Positions 1-5,474 of a DNA stretch of 5,474 bases are shown here, one piece after another. Both the position numbers and the translations under genes were made by a program. How positions within the stretch are numbered: the stretch's first letter is position 1; the number at the start of each line of letters is the position of its first letter. Origin of the DNA: an uncultured Treponema sp. (lineage in GTDB: Bacteria > Spirochaetota > Spirochaetia > Treponematales > Treponemataceae); assembly GCA_946403565.1 (NCBI GenBank), contig CAMJAJ010000117.1, positions 1 to 5,474 of the forward strand, read 5' to 3'. Below the pieces are notes generated by a model, which saw only the letters and a list, made by a program, of their open reading frames with translations, did no database searches and was not told the origin of the DNA.

Positions 1-2
1 CC

Positions 3-755
3 AACGGCAAGGGCAACGAGGTTGCTAAAGCCGACACTGGCAACAACAAGAACGGTTCCGGCAGCGGCACGGGCACGGGCACAAAGCAGAATGCCGACCC
101 CAAGCAGGACGAGCGGTCCGGCGGCACGACCCTTTCCACGGGCGGAAGCGGCGACGGAACAGCCGCCAAGGACACGCAGGGGCTGGCAAACGATGGCTCC
201 GTGGACTACGTTGAGAAGTACAGCAAGTGGTTCCACCCCGCGCTTTCCGACGTGCAGCGCTGCGGATACTTCTATACGACGCCGGAGATATGCCAGTTTG
301 ACATGATCCAGGGCGACTTCCGCAAGGTGTCCGGATACAAGAAGGCGGCCTACGGCTTCGTGTTCGGCTACAGCCAGCCCGACGCACGCGGCTACCTCTC
401 GGACTACATCCGCTTTGAAATCAACGTGGACGGCGAGTACGCGCTCTATACCTGGGACGGCCAGAACTACACCGACCTGGTGGAATCCAACGACAAGGGA
501 ACGGCGTACTTCTACGAGAGCTCGGCAATCTACAAGGGCTACAACACGCTGAACACGATCAAGATCGAGGACACCGGCAGTTCCTACAACGTGTACGTGA
601 ACGGCAAGCTCATACAGGGGAACATTCCCTACCTCGGAAGCCGCGCGACCAAGGGCGTGATGGCGTTCTTCTCGGTCGCAAAGGAGCACCAGGAAGACCT
701 TCCCAAGACCCCGGTGAACGTGGGCATGAGGATTACGGATGTCAAGCGCCATTGA
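3..755 (+). CDS. C-terminal part of an exported-looking protein with a G/N/T/K-rich linker and LamG-like beta domain (5' end outside window)
   Basis: The frame is open from the window edge to the TGA at 753-755, giving 250 visible residues; the true start lies upstream. A GTG at 201 is an internal valine codon, not a start, because the frame continues upstream without a stop. Residues 1-66 are low-complexity and hydrophilic (Gly, Asn, Lys, Thr, Ser, Asp), which reads as a flexible linker. Residues 67-250 are rich in Tyr, Phe and alternating hydrophobics, with the pattern YGFVFGYS, YIRFEINVDGEYALYTWDG, TIKIEDTGSSYNVYVNGKLI. In known families this pattern (strand, 'Y.FEI..DG.Y.L', then 'N.I.V...G....YVNG') is typical of concanavalin-like LamG or 3-keto-disaccharide-hydrolase-like jelly rolls, which often bind or act on carbohydrate. 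Two cysteines (visible residues 87 and 97) could form a disulfide outside the cytoplasm. I do not recognise the specific protein. The missing N-terminus could hold a signal or lipoprotein peptide, a kinase or an enzyme domain. The permease gene follows 100 nt downstream on the same strand. Confidence 0.85.
   Translation, partial: NGKGNEVAKADTGNNKNGSGSGTGTGTKQNADPKQDERSGGTTLSTGGSGDGTAAKDTQGLANDGSVDYVEKYSKWFHPALSDVQRCGYFYTTPEICQFDMIQGDFRKVSGYKKAAYGFVFGYSQPDARGYLSDYIRFEINVDGEYALYTWDGQNYTDLVESNDKGTAYFYESSAIYKGYNTLNTIKIEDTGSSYNVYVNGKLIQGNIPYLGSRATKGVMAFFSVAKEHQEDLPKTPVNVGMRITDVKRH
66..83 (+). repeat. Short hexanucleotide tandem repeat (three GGCACG-type units) in the linker coding region
   Basis: Three consecutive six-base units, GGCACG, GGCACG and GGCACA, encode Gly-Thr-Gly-Thr-Gly-Thr inside the hydrophilic linker. 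Gain or loss of a unit would lengthen or shorten the linker by two residues without a frameshift. With only three units, this is weak as a variable locus. Confidence 0.5.
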
Positions 756-758
756 TTC

Positions 759-815
759 AGGCCATGCCGTGCGCGGATTCCACCAGCAGCCTTACCGAGG
801 CCATGCCGCACGCGG
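759..815 (+). repeat. Pair of 18-nt near-identical direct repeats between the LamG-like gene and the permease gene
   Basis: AGGCCATGCCGTGCGCGG at 759-776 and AGGCCATGCCGCACGCGG at 798-815 match at 16 of 18 positions, differing only at a central TG/CA dinucleotide. The units are 39 nt apart start to start. They lie in non-coding DNA just after the stop of the upstream gene. Their role is unknown: a regulator-binding pair, RNA structure, or remnant of a local duplication are all possible. Confidence 0.6.
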
Positions 816-835
816 CATAAGCGACGGCGTGGCTC
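797..835 (+). other. GC-rich hairpin in the leader of the permease gene
   Basis: Bases 797-808 can pair with 825-835 to form an 11-bp stem (one bulged G at 800 and one G-U pair) around a 16-nt loop. A competing small hairpin is formed by ATGCCG (803-808) and CGGCAT (813-818) around a CACG loop. No T-run follows, so it is not a classical intrinsic terminator. The first direct repeat (from 761) carries the same GCCATGCCG and could pair with the 825-835 arm instead, so mutually exclusive folds are possible. It ends about 20 nt before the GTG start, placing it where it could modulate translation or mRNA processing between the two genes. Confidence 0.45.
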
Positions 836-841
836 GCTAGC

Positions 842-847
842 AGGGGG
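842..847 (+). promoter_or_regulatory. Ribosome binding site for the permease gene
   Basis: AGGGGG lies 8 nt before the GTG at 856. It supports that GTG over a second in-frame GTG at 868. The resulting N-terminus (MLKYVLKR) matches the usual start of DppB/OppB-type permeases. Confidence 0.6.
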
Positions 848-855
848 CGGTCCAG

Positions 856-1824
856 GTGCTCAAGTACGTGCTCAAGCGGATTGCGCTCATGCTGATGAGC
901 CTGTTCGTCATAATGACCATGCTGTTCATCCTCATCCGCCTGCTCCCCAACCCGGTGGAGTCGGTCGCGGGGGGCTACGACAAGGCCCTGCGCGACATGC
1001 GGGAGGCATGGGGCTACAACAAGCCGCTGCTCGTCCAGTACGGAATCTTCCTTAAGAATGTGTTCACGAAGGGGGACTGGGGCTTCTGCACCTCCATGGG
1101 GACCTTCCTCCAGCCCGTCACCGCCTACATAGGCAGCAAGCTCCCCGCGACCATCTACGTCAACGTCCTTTCTGTCATACTTTCCCTGCCGCTGGGCGTG
1201 CTGTTCGGAATCATTGCGGCGGTGAACAAGAACCGCTGGCCGGACCAGCTGATACAGGTGTTCATCATGCTGTTCATCTCCGTGCCGGCCTTCATCTATG
1301 CCTTCCTGCTCCAGTACATCGTGGGCTACAAGCTCGGCCTGTGCCCGCTCGTCTTTGGCGACGGCACGGACTACTTCTCCTGGAAGATGTTCCACTCGGC
1401 GATCATGCCCGTCCTCGCGCTTTCCTTTGGCCCGGTCGCGGGCAACATGCGTCTGATCCGCGCCGAGCTGACCGAGCAGCTGACTTCCGAGTACATGCTG
1501 CTGGCCCGCACCAAGGGGCTCACCAAGCGCGAGGCGACGGTCCGCCACGCCCTGCGCAACTCCCTGGTTCCGCTCATGCCCTCGTTCCTGGGGGAATTCA
1601 TCGGCATACTGGGCGGCTCCATGATCATCGAACAGATCTTCGCCGTGCCGGGAATCGGCCGCAGCTACGTGCAGTCCATCGCCGTCAAGGACTACTCCGT
1701 GTTCATGGCCATCTCCATGTTCTATGTCGCCATCGGCCTCACCGCAGGAATCGTCAGCGACCTTTCCTACGGCTTCATTGACCCGCGGATCCGCATGGGC
1801 GCGAGCAAGACCGGCAATCTCTAG
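856..1824 (+). CDS. ABC transporter permease, DppB/OppB family (peptide/nickel/oligosaccharide type)
   Basis: A complete 322-residue inner-membrane permease with GTG start and TAG stop. It would form half of the transmembrane channel of a binding-protein-dependent ABC importer. The N-terminus MLKYVLKRIALMLMSLF and the following 'RLLP' are characteristic of the family. About six hydrophobic segments are visible at roughly residues 9-30, 99-122, 131-156, 181-200, 243-264 and 283-304. The cytoplasmic EAA loop that docks on the ATPase is at about 211-241 (LLARTKGLTKREATVRHAL, with the conserved Gly at 221 and Pro at 239), followed by the family signature GGSMIIEQIFAVPGIG. The C-terminus (FIDPRIRMG) is also typical, and the length matches the usual 305-340. 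Substrate cannot be read from this subunit: dipeptides, oligopeptides, nickel and some oligosaccharides are all carried by this family. Usually a DppC-like permease and two ATPases follow, but here the next gene is convergent, so the partners must lie upstream or elsewhere. Confidence 0.95.
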   Translation: MLKYVLKRIALMLMSLFVIMTMLFILIRLLPNPVESVAGGYDKALRDMREAWGYNKPLLVQYGIFLKNVFTKGDWGFCTSMGTFLQPVTAYIGSKLPATIYVNVLSVILSLPLGVLFGIIAAVNKNRWPDQLIQVFIMLFISVPAFIYAFLLQYIVGYKLGLCPLVFGDGTDYFSWKMFHSAIMPVLALSFGPVAGNMRLIRAELTEQLTSEYMLLARTKGLTKREATVRHALRNSLVPLMPSFLGEFIGILGGSMIIEQIFAVPGIGRSYVQSIAVKDYSVFMAISMFYVAIGLTAGIVSDLSYGFIDPRIRMGASKTGNL

Positions 1825-1893
1825 CCGCGCTCCAGAGCAGCCCAACGCCTTGATTAGTCCAGAAGGTCACCACCCCGAGCCGCCAGCCGCCTT

Positions 1894-1916
1894 GAGCAGC
1901 CCGCCGGGGCACGCTC
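1894..1916. terminator. GC-rich hairpin between the convergent permease and cyclase genes; possible weak bidirectional terminator
   Basis: GAGC (1894-1897) pairs with GCTC (1913-1916), and GCCC (1899-1902) with GGGC (1907-1910), around a GCCG loop, giving eight G-C-rich pairs with a small asymmetric internal loop. It sits in the 111-nt gap (1825-1935) between converging genes, where a shared terminator is expected. Neither strand has a T-run after the stem, so function is doubtful and Rho-dependent ending is equally possible. Nothing else recognisable is seen in this gap. Confidence 0.35.
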
Positions 1917-1935
1917 CGTAACAGCAGCCGCTCCC

Positions 1936-4900
1936 TTACAGGAAGAAGGTCTTCATCAGCCCCTTGCCCTTGACGGCGACCTCCACCGCCTCGCCGTAGG
2001 GGAAGATCTCCTTCGTCTGATTCCAGGTGAACTCGCTCACGTGGATGCGCATGGGCTCGCCCGTGCTCTCCATGCGGCTTGCGACGTTCACGGTGTCGCC
2101 CCAGAGGTCGTAGATGAACTTGCTCTTGCCGATGACGCCCGCCACCAGTTCGCCCGAGTTCACGCCGATGCGGATCTCCAGGTCGGCTCCCCAGGTGTCG
2201 TTGAAACTCCGAACGTCCTCCAGCAGGCCCCGGGCAAAGCGTATCATCTTTTCGGCACCGCCGTCGCCGTTATTCTCGGACAGTCCCGTCGCCGCCATGT
2301 ATGCGTCGCCGATCGTCTTGATCTTTTCAATGCCCTCCAGCTTGGCCCGCTCGTCGAACTTGGAGGTGAGCCTGTTGAGCATCGTTACGACCTTGTCCGC
2401 GCTCATCACCCCGCTCATCTTGGTGAAGCCGACGATGTCCGTGAAGAGCACCGTTGCATTGGGGTATTTCTTCGCAATCGTGCGGTCGGGATGCTCGGAC
2501 AGCTCGGCGGCGACCTCGGCAGGCAGGATGTTCAAAAGCAGGTTCTCAGCCTTCTCGTTGGCGGCCTTGAGCTCGCGCGTGCGCTTGGCCACCTTGTCCT
2601 CAAGGATGCGCTGGTAGCGGCGCATGGAGAAGATTTTCCAGGCGACAATCGCAACCGCGGCGAGGACTATGAGGGGCCAGAACCAGGGCCGCTGCCAGAG
2701 GTAGGGCCGTTTCACGATGATGAGCGGCTCGGAAGGTTCCCCCTGTATGCCGTCGCTGTTCTGCGAGATGACCGTGAACTGGTAGGTTCCCGGCTTCAGG
2801 TTCGTGTAGGAAACGCTCCGCGCCATCGTCCACTCGGAATAGTCCTCGTCAAAGCCGGCAAGCCTGTAGCGGAAGCGCATGCTGTCCGAGGAGATGAAGC
2901 TCATGCCGGTGTACTTTATGCTCAACCTCTTCTCCGACGGCAAGAGCACAATCTGCTCCCCGCGCCAGTTCCTGGTCACGTTGTCCACCGTGTAGTCCTG
3001 TATATCGATATGGGGAGGCTGCTTGTCCATCCCGGCCTTGGACGGGTCGTAGATGGCAAAGCCGTCCGTCAGCGTAAACCAGACCCGCCCCTGCGAGTCC
3101 TTGGCCGACAGGGACGTGGACGTGACGCCGCTCGTCACCAGGCCGTCCGAAGCCCCGTAGTAGCGCGGCGTGACCCGCCTCCGGCTGCCGGCGACCACCT
3201 CCTGCATCTCCTCGGAGGGAACGGAGAAGACACCCTTGTTGCAGGTCATCCAGACCAGCCCCGCGTCATCGCAGATCATCTGGAACACGCTGTCGGTTCC
3301 CATGCCGTTGCGGGAGTTGAAGTTCACAAAGCTGTCGGTCTCCTCCATATACCGCGAAAGCCCCGTGCCCGTGGCAATCCAGATGCCTCCGTCGTGCTCC
3401 AGTATCTTGAAGATGACGTTTCCGGCGAGTCCTTCCTCGGTCGTGTAGTGGGCGACGATTTCCTCGTCCTGCAGGATGAACACGCCGCCGCCGTTGGTTC
3501 CCACCCAGACCCGGCCGTCCCCGTCCTCGAAGAGCCACATGATGTAGTGGTTGGTAAAGCCGTCGTCCCGCGTCAGCGTACGTATATGCCCGTCCCCGTG
3601 GTGGATTATGGAAAGGCCCAGCGGGGTCCCCTCGTAGTAGTCTCCGTTCGACCGCTTGATGGCGACCCGCCCCTTGTTGGCCGCTATGCCGGCCTTCGTG
3701 TCCCAGCCCTGTATGCTGCCGTCGGGCAGCACCCTGACAAAGGGGATGGACGAATACGAGGAAATCAAAAGCTCCCCGTCGTCCGACAGGCCCGCATGGC
3801 GCACCCGGAAGCCTGCGCAGAACTCGGTGACTGCATTCTCGACAAACTGGCCGTCCTTGTAGCAGCGGAGGCCGTCGTCGCAGGCGATCCAGGTCACGCC
3901 CCGGCGTTTGTCCTCGCAGATCGAGTTGACGCTCACGGGCAGCCTGACCGGGCGGAACTTGCCCTTGCTCAGCTTCTGCAGGCCGCCCCGGTTCAGGGCT
4001 ATCCAGATGTTCCCCTCCCGGTCCTCCATCATAAAGACGATGTTGTTGTCCGGCAGGCCGTTCCTGGTGGTATAGAAGGCATGGGAACCGCCATGCAGGA
4101 TCAGTACCCCGGCGTCGGAGCCGATCCAGACATTGCCCGCGGAGTCGAACATGATCGAATTCACGGCGATTCCGTTCTTACCGTCCGGGGACACGTCGTA
4201 CACGGTCTCCACGCCGTCCTTGACCCTGACCGCCATGCAGGGCATGCCGCCGAACCACATCGCGCCGTCCGGGGCCTCCTGCACGACGTAGATCGCAAGG
4301 TCGGGCAGCGACTGAATACCCCCGAAGCGCTTCAGCTCCCCGTCCTCAAAGACAAAGCAGTCACCCGCGCTGCCCGTCGTGACCCAGACCCGCCCCCTGC
4401 TGTCGCGGGAGAGCCGCTGCACCATGATATTGGTCATCTCCAGCTGGGCAAGGCCGTAGGGCTCCACCATGACCTCCTCCGGGGTGATGTAGCAGAGGCC
4501 GGACGAAGTTCCCACCCAGATGTTGCCGTCGTCGTCCTCGCAGAGCGCGTTCACCTTGTTGTTGGGAAGCCCGTCATCTATCGTCAGCTTGCTGACCTCC
4601 CCGTCCGCCGTTATGCGGGTGACGCCCTCGTCGTTGTGGCCCACCCAGAGGCTGCCCTTGGAGTCCTGCAGCAGGGAGCGGACGGAGGCGAAGTCATACG
4701 TCTCGTCGGTGGTGCGGCTGTATGTCGTAAACTCCACGCCGTCGAAGCGCACCAGTCCATCGTAGGTCCCGATCCAGACGTAGCCCTTCTGGTCCTGCAT
4801 GAGCGTCGTAATCGTCATGCCGGGAAGCCCGTCCGCCGTGTCCCAGTTCTTGCGGACCAGGTCATCCATGAAGGAGTCGTCCCGTATGCCGCGCGGGTCA

Positions 4901-5001
4901 CCCCGGGCAGGCACCTCGCCAAAGGCAAACGTGGCGACATCCGGGAAAACAATCTGTGCCAGCAACAGGGTCGCGGCAACGATTCCGGCAAGATGTTTCA
5001 T
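1936..5001 (-). CDS. Transmembrane class III adenylate cyclase with periplasmic double beta-propeller (Reg_prop x14) and Y_Y_Y sensor
   Basis: A 1021-residue membrane protein predicted to make cAMP from ATP (EC 4.6.1.1) in response to a periplasmic signal. Residues 1 to about 28 form a signal peptide (MKHLAGIVAATLLL). About 57-652 hold 14 blades of the two-component-propeller type ('DGLP..V....D..G.vWvGT..GL'), the number needed for two seven-bladed propellers; blades 5, 9 and 10 are degenerate. A Y_Y_Y domain follows (about 690-757, RYRLAGFDEDYSEW), then the pre-membrane PYLWQRPWFW, one membrane helix (about 773-791), a coiled coil with an LLLNILP linker (about 795-830) and the cyclase domain (about 848-1000). 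Metal-binding Asp855 (FTDIVGF) and Asp899 (KTIGDAY), transition-state Asn972 and Arg976 (NVASR), and adenine-selecting Lys895 and Asp965 are all present, favouring ATP over GTP. No HAMP, kinase or receiver domain is visible. The frame continues upstream to an ATG at 5112, but that overlaps the promoter and lacks a signal peptide, so 5001, with its good RBS, is chosen. The propeller ligand is unknown. Confidence 0.95.
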   Translation of the reverse strand: MKHLAGIVAATLLLAQIVFPDVATFAFGEVPARGDPRGIRDDSFMDDLVRKNWDTADGLPGMTITTLMQDQKGYVWIGTYDGLVRFDGVEFTTYSRTTDETYDFASVRSLLQDSKGSLWVGHNDEGVTRITADGEVSKLTIDDGLPNNKVNALCEDDDGNIWVGTSSGLCYITPEEVMVEPYGLAQLEMTNIMVQRLSRDSRGRVWVTTGSAGDCFVFEDGELKRFGGIQSLPDLAIYVVQEAPDGAMWFGGMPCMAVRVKDGVETVYDVSPDGKNGIAVNSIMFDSAGNVWIGSDAGVLILHGGSHAFYTTRNGLPDNNIVFMMEDREGNIWIALNRGGLQKLSKGKFRPVRLPVSVNSICEDKRRGVTWIACDDGLRCYKDGQFVENAVTEFCAGFRVRHAGLSDDGELLISSYSSIPFVRVLPDGSIQGWDTKAGIAANKGRVAIKRSNGDYYEGTPLGLSIIHHGDGHIRTLTRDDGFTNHYIMWLFEDGDGRVWVGTNGGGVFILQDEEIVAHYTTEEGLAGNVIFKILEHDGGIWIATGTGLSRYMEETDSFVNFNSRNGMGTDSVFQMICDDAGLVWMTCNKGVFSVPSEEMQEVVAGSRRRVTPRYYGASDGLVTSGVTSTSLSAKDSQGRVWFTLTDGFAIYDPSKAGMDKQPPHIDIQDYTVDNVTRNWRGEQIVLLPSEKRLSIKYTGMSFISSDSMRFRYRLAGFDEDYSEWTMARSVSYTNLKPGTYQFTVISQNSDGIQGEPSEPLIIVKRPYLWQRPWFWPLIVLAAVAIVAWKIFSMRRYQRILEDKVAKRTRELKAANEKAENLLLNILPAEVAAELSEHPDRTIAKKYPNATVLFTDIVGFTKMSGVMSADKVVTMLNRLTSKFDERAKLEGIEKIKTIGDAYMAATGLSENNGDGGAEKMIRFARGLLEDVRSFNDTWGADLEIRIGVNSGELVAGVIGKSKFIYDLWGDTVNVASRMESTGEPMRIHVSEFTWNQTKEIFPYGEAVEVAVKGKGLMKTFFL

Positions 5002-5008
5002 GAGGGCA

Positions 5009-5014
5009 CTCCTT
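5009..5014 (-). promoter_or_regulatory. Strong ribosome binding site of the cyclase gene
   Basis: AAGGAG on the minus strand lies 7 nt before the ATG whose A is at 5001. Together with the signal peptide directly after that ATG, it fixes the start and rejects the longer reading from 5112. Confidence 0.85.
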
Positions 5015-5043
5015 TTCTGCAAGGTGATTTGAGGGAAGCTTCG

Positions 5044-5075
5044 ACAGCCGCAGGCCTCAGGGGCATTCGGGCTGT
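5044..5075 (-). other. Possible hairpin at the 5' end of the cyclase mRNA
   Basis: On the minus strand ACAGCC (5075-5070) can pair with GGCTGT (5049-5044), with a further short GCC/GGC pairing inside. If transcription starts near 5077, as the promoter predicts, this stem would form almost at the very 5' end of the transcript, where it could protect the mRNA or affect its expression. It resembles no riboswitch I know and may be chance in GC-rich DNA. Confidence 0.3.
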
Positions 5076-5083
5076 GCCCACAC

Positions 5084-5112
5084 AGTATAGAGCATCTCGA
5101 AAAACTGGGCAA
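5084..5112 (-). promoter_or_regulatory. Sigma70-type promoter of the cyclase gene
   Basis: On the minus strand a -35 element TTGCCC (5112-5107, four of six consensus bases) and a -10 element TATACT (5089-5084, five of six) are separated by exactly 17 nt. Transcription would start near 5077, leaving a leader of about 75 nt before the ATG at 5001. It lies between the flagellin terminator and the cyclase gene, so the cyclase has its own promoter. Confidence 0.7.
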
Positions 5113-5131
5113 GTCCTGTTTCGAGCGATGC
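5092..5131. promoter_or_regulatory. Inverted repeat around the cyclase -35 element; candidate operator
   Basis: CTCGAAA (5096-5102) and TTTCGAG (5119-5125) form a perfect 7-bp inverted repeat with a 16-nt spacer. The symmetry continues outward with GCAT (5092-5095) and ATGC (5128-5131) after a 2-nt offset on the right. The -35 hexamer (5107-5112) falls in the spacer, and the left arm lies between -35 and -10, so a dimeric protein bound here would block RNA polymerase. It does not match the CRP consensus (TGTGA-N6-TCACA). The binding protein is unknown. Confidence 0.45.
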
Positions 5132-5156
5132 CCTCGGGAGATTGCGAATCGCCGGT

Positions 5157-5210
5157 AAAAACAAGAAAGGCTCCCCCGCAGAAGTCGGAACTTCCACCGG
5201 GGAGCCTTTC
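5157..5210 (-). terminator. Strong intrinsic terminator of the flagellin gene
   Basis: GAAAGGCTCCCC (5165-5176) and GGGGAGCCTTTC (5199-5210) form a perfect 12-bp stem. Inside the loop a second 5-bp stem, GAAGT (5181-5185) with ACTTC (5190-5194), closes on a CGGA tetraloop. Read on the minus strand, the stem is followed by a T-rich run (5164-5157, TTGTTTTT), as required for Rho-independent termination. It begins 34 nt after the flagellin stop codon and should separate flagellin transcription from the cyclase gene. Confidence 0.9.
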
Positions 5211-5243
5211 CCTTATGAAGCTAACTTGCCCGCTTCGCTAAGA

Positions 5244-5474
5244 CTAGCGGAGGAGGGAAAGCACGTTCTGAGAAGACTGGTTGGCCTGCGCAAGCATGGC
5301 GGTTCCAGCCTGAGAAAGAACGTTGTCCTTCGTGAACTCGACCATCTGAGCGGCCATGTCCGTATCGCGGATCCTGGACTCGCTGCTCTGGGTGTTCTCG
5401 GCGGCAACGTCCAATCCCTCGACCGTCTTCTCAAGGCGGTTCTGGTAGGCACCGAGGTCGGCGCGCTGCTTGTT
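5244..5474 (-). CDS. flaB: Flagellin (FlaB-type core filament protein), C-terminal 76 residues; 5' part outside window
   Basis: The minus-strand frame enters at the window edge and ends in TAG at 5246-5244, giving 76 residues. The visible part is the C-terminal D1/D0 helical region through which flagellin subunits pack in the filament core and are polymerised after export by the flagellar type III system. The conserved track runs [47 protein letters not shown] and [16 protein letters not shown]. The last resembles flagellin C-termini generally, while [15 protein letters not shown] is the form I associate with treponemal FlaB proteins, which lie in the periplasmic flagella of spirochaetes. Which FlaB paralogue it is cannot be told from the C-terminus. 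A strong terminator follows, so this is the last gene of its transcript. Flagellin identity is near certain; the FlaB name depends on the spirochaete assignment. Confidence 0.93.
   Translation of the reverse strand, partial: NKQRADLGAYQNRLEKTVEGLDVAAENTQSSESRIRDTDMAAQMVEFTKDNVLSQAGTAMLAQANQSSQNVLSLLR

Noticed and set aside
201..755. Treating the GTG at 201 as the start of a small 184-residue protein
   Set aside because: The frame is open upstream to the window edge and encodes a coherent linker, and no ribosome binding site precedes 201.
757..1845. A 362-codon minus-strand frame opposite the permease gene
   Set aside because: The translation is dominated by Asp, His, Glu, Gly and Arg and has no membrane segments or motifs; it is the complement of the strongly supported permease frame.
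1835..1902. Direct repeat GAGCAGCCC at 1835-1843 and 1894-1902
   Set aside because: Only nine bases in GC-rich non-coding DNA, with no flanking similarity; chance is sufficient.
1936..2460. Guanylate cyclase assignment
   Set aside because: Guanylate cyclases carry Glu and Cys at the two base-selecting positions; here they are Lys895 and Asp965, the adenine-type pair.
5002..5112. N-terminal extension of the cyclase to the ATG at 5112
   Set aside because: That start lies on the -35 element, places 37 hydrophilic residues before a clear signal peptide, and is superseded by an ATG at 5001 with a well-spaced AAGGAG.
2041..5241. A 1066-codon open frame on the plus strand, antisense to almost the whole cyclase gene
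   Set aside because: Its product is rich in Arg, His, Val, Asp and Gly with no recognisable domain, while the minus strand encodes unmistakable families over the same stretch. Long antisense frames like this arise from GC-biased third codon positions opposite a real gene.
1..5474. CRISPR arrays, tRNA or rRNA genes, insertion sequences
   Set aside because: No regularly spaced repeats, cloverleaf-like segments, rRNA signatures or transposase-like proteins were seen on either strand.

Overview
The window (roughly 60% G+C by eye, densely coding) looks like a chromosomal segment from a flagellated spirochaete, most likely a Treponema-like bacterium. The best taxonomic clue is the flagellin C-terminus at the right edge, which begins [15 protein letters not shown] and ends in [16 protein letters not shown], as in spirochaetal FlaB core flagellins. 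A secreted sensor protein with a class III cyclase output also fits, since spirochaetes often carry many cyclases. The assignment is inference; no rRNA or other decisive marker is present.

Layout: (1) 3-755 (+), the C-terminal part of an exported-looking protein with a Gly/Asn/Thr/Lys-rich linker followed by a beta-rich, LamG/concanavalin-like domain. (2) 756-855, a short gap with a near-perfect 18-nt direct repeat and a GC-rich hairpin. (3) 856-1824 (+), a complete DppB/OppB-type ABC permease with no second permease or ATPase beside it. (4) 1825-1935, a convergent gap with one GC-rich hairpin. (5) 1936-5001 (-), a 1021-residue transmembrane adenylate cyclase whose periplasmic part has 14 recognisable two-component-propeller blades (two seven-bladed propellers) and a Y_Y_Y domain. 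(6) 5002-5243, regulatory DNA with the cyclase RBS, a good sigma70-type promoter spanned by an inverted repeat, and the flagellin terminator. (7) 5244-5474 (-), the flagellin C-terminus.

The centrepiece is the cyclase. Its sensor architecture is that of the hybrid two-component systems used by Bacteroidetes to sense glycan fragments in the periplasm, but the histidine kinase, receiver and AraC output are replaced by one cytoplasmic nucleotide cyclase domain with all visible catalytic and adenine-selecting residues intact. The natural hypothesis is that an extracellular ligand (perhaps an oligosaccharide) is converted directly into cAMP. The neighbouring oligopeptide/oligosaccharide-type permease and the LamG-like protein could belong to the same nutrient response, but they are convergent with the cyclase and not co-transcribed with it, so that link is only suggestive. 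Flagellin and cyclase lie in tandem but are separated by a strong terminator and a dedicated promoter.
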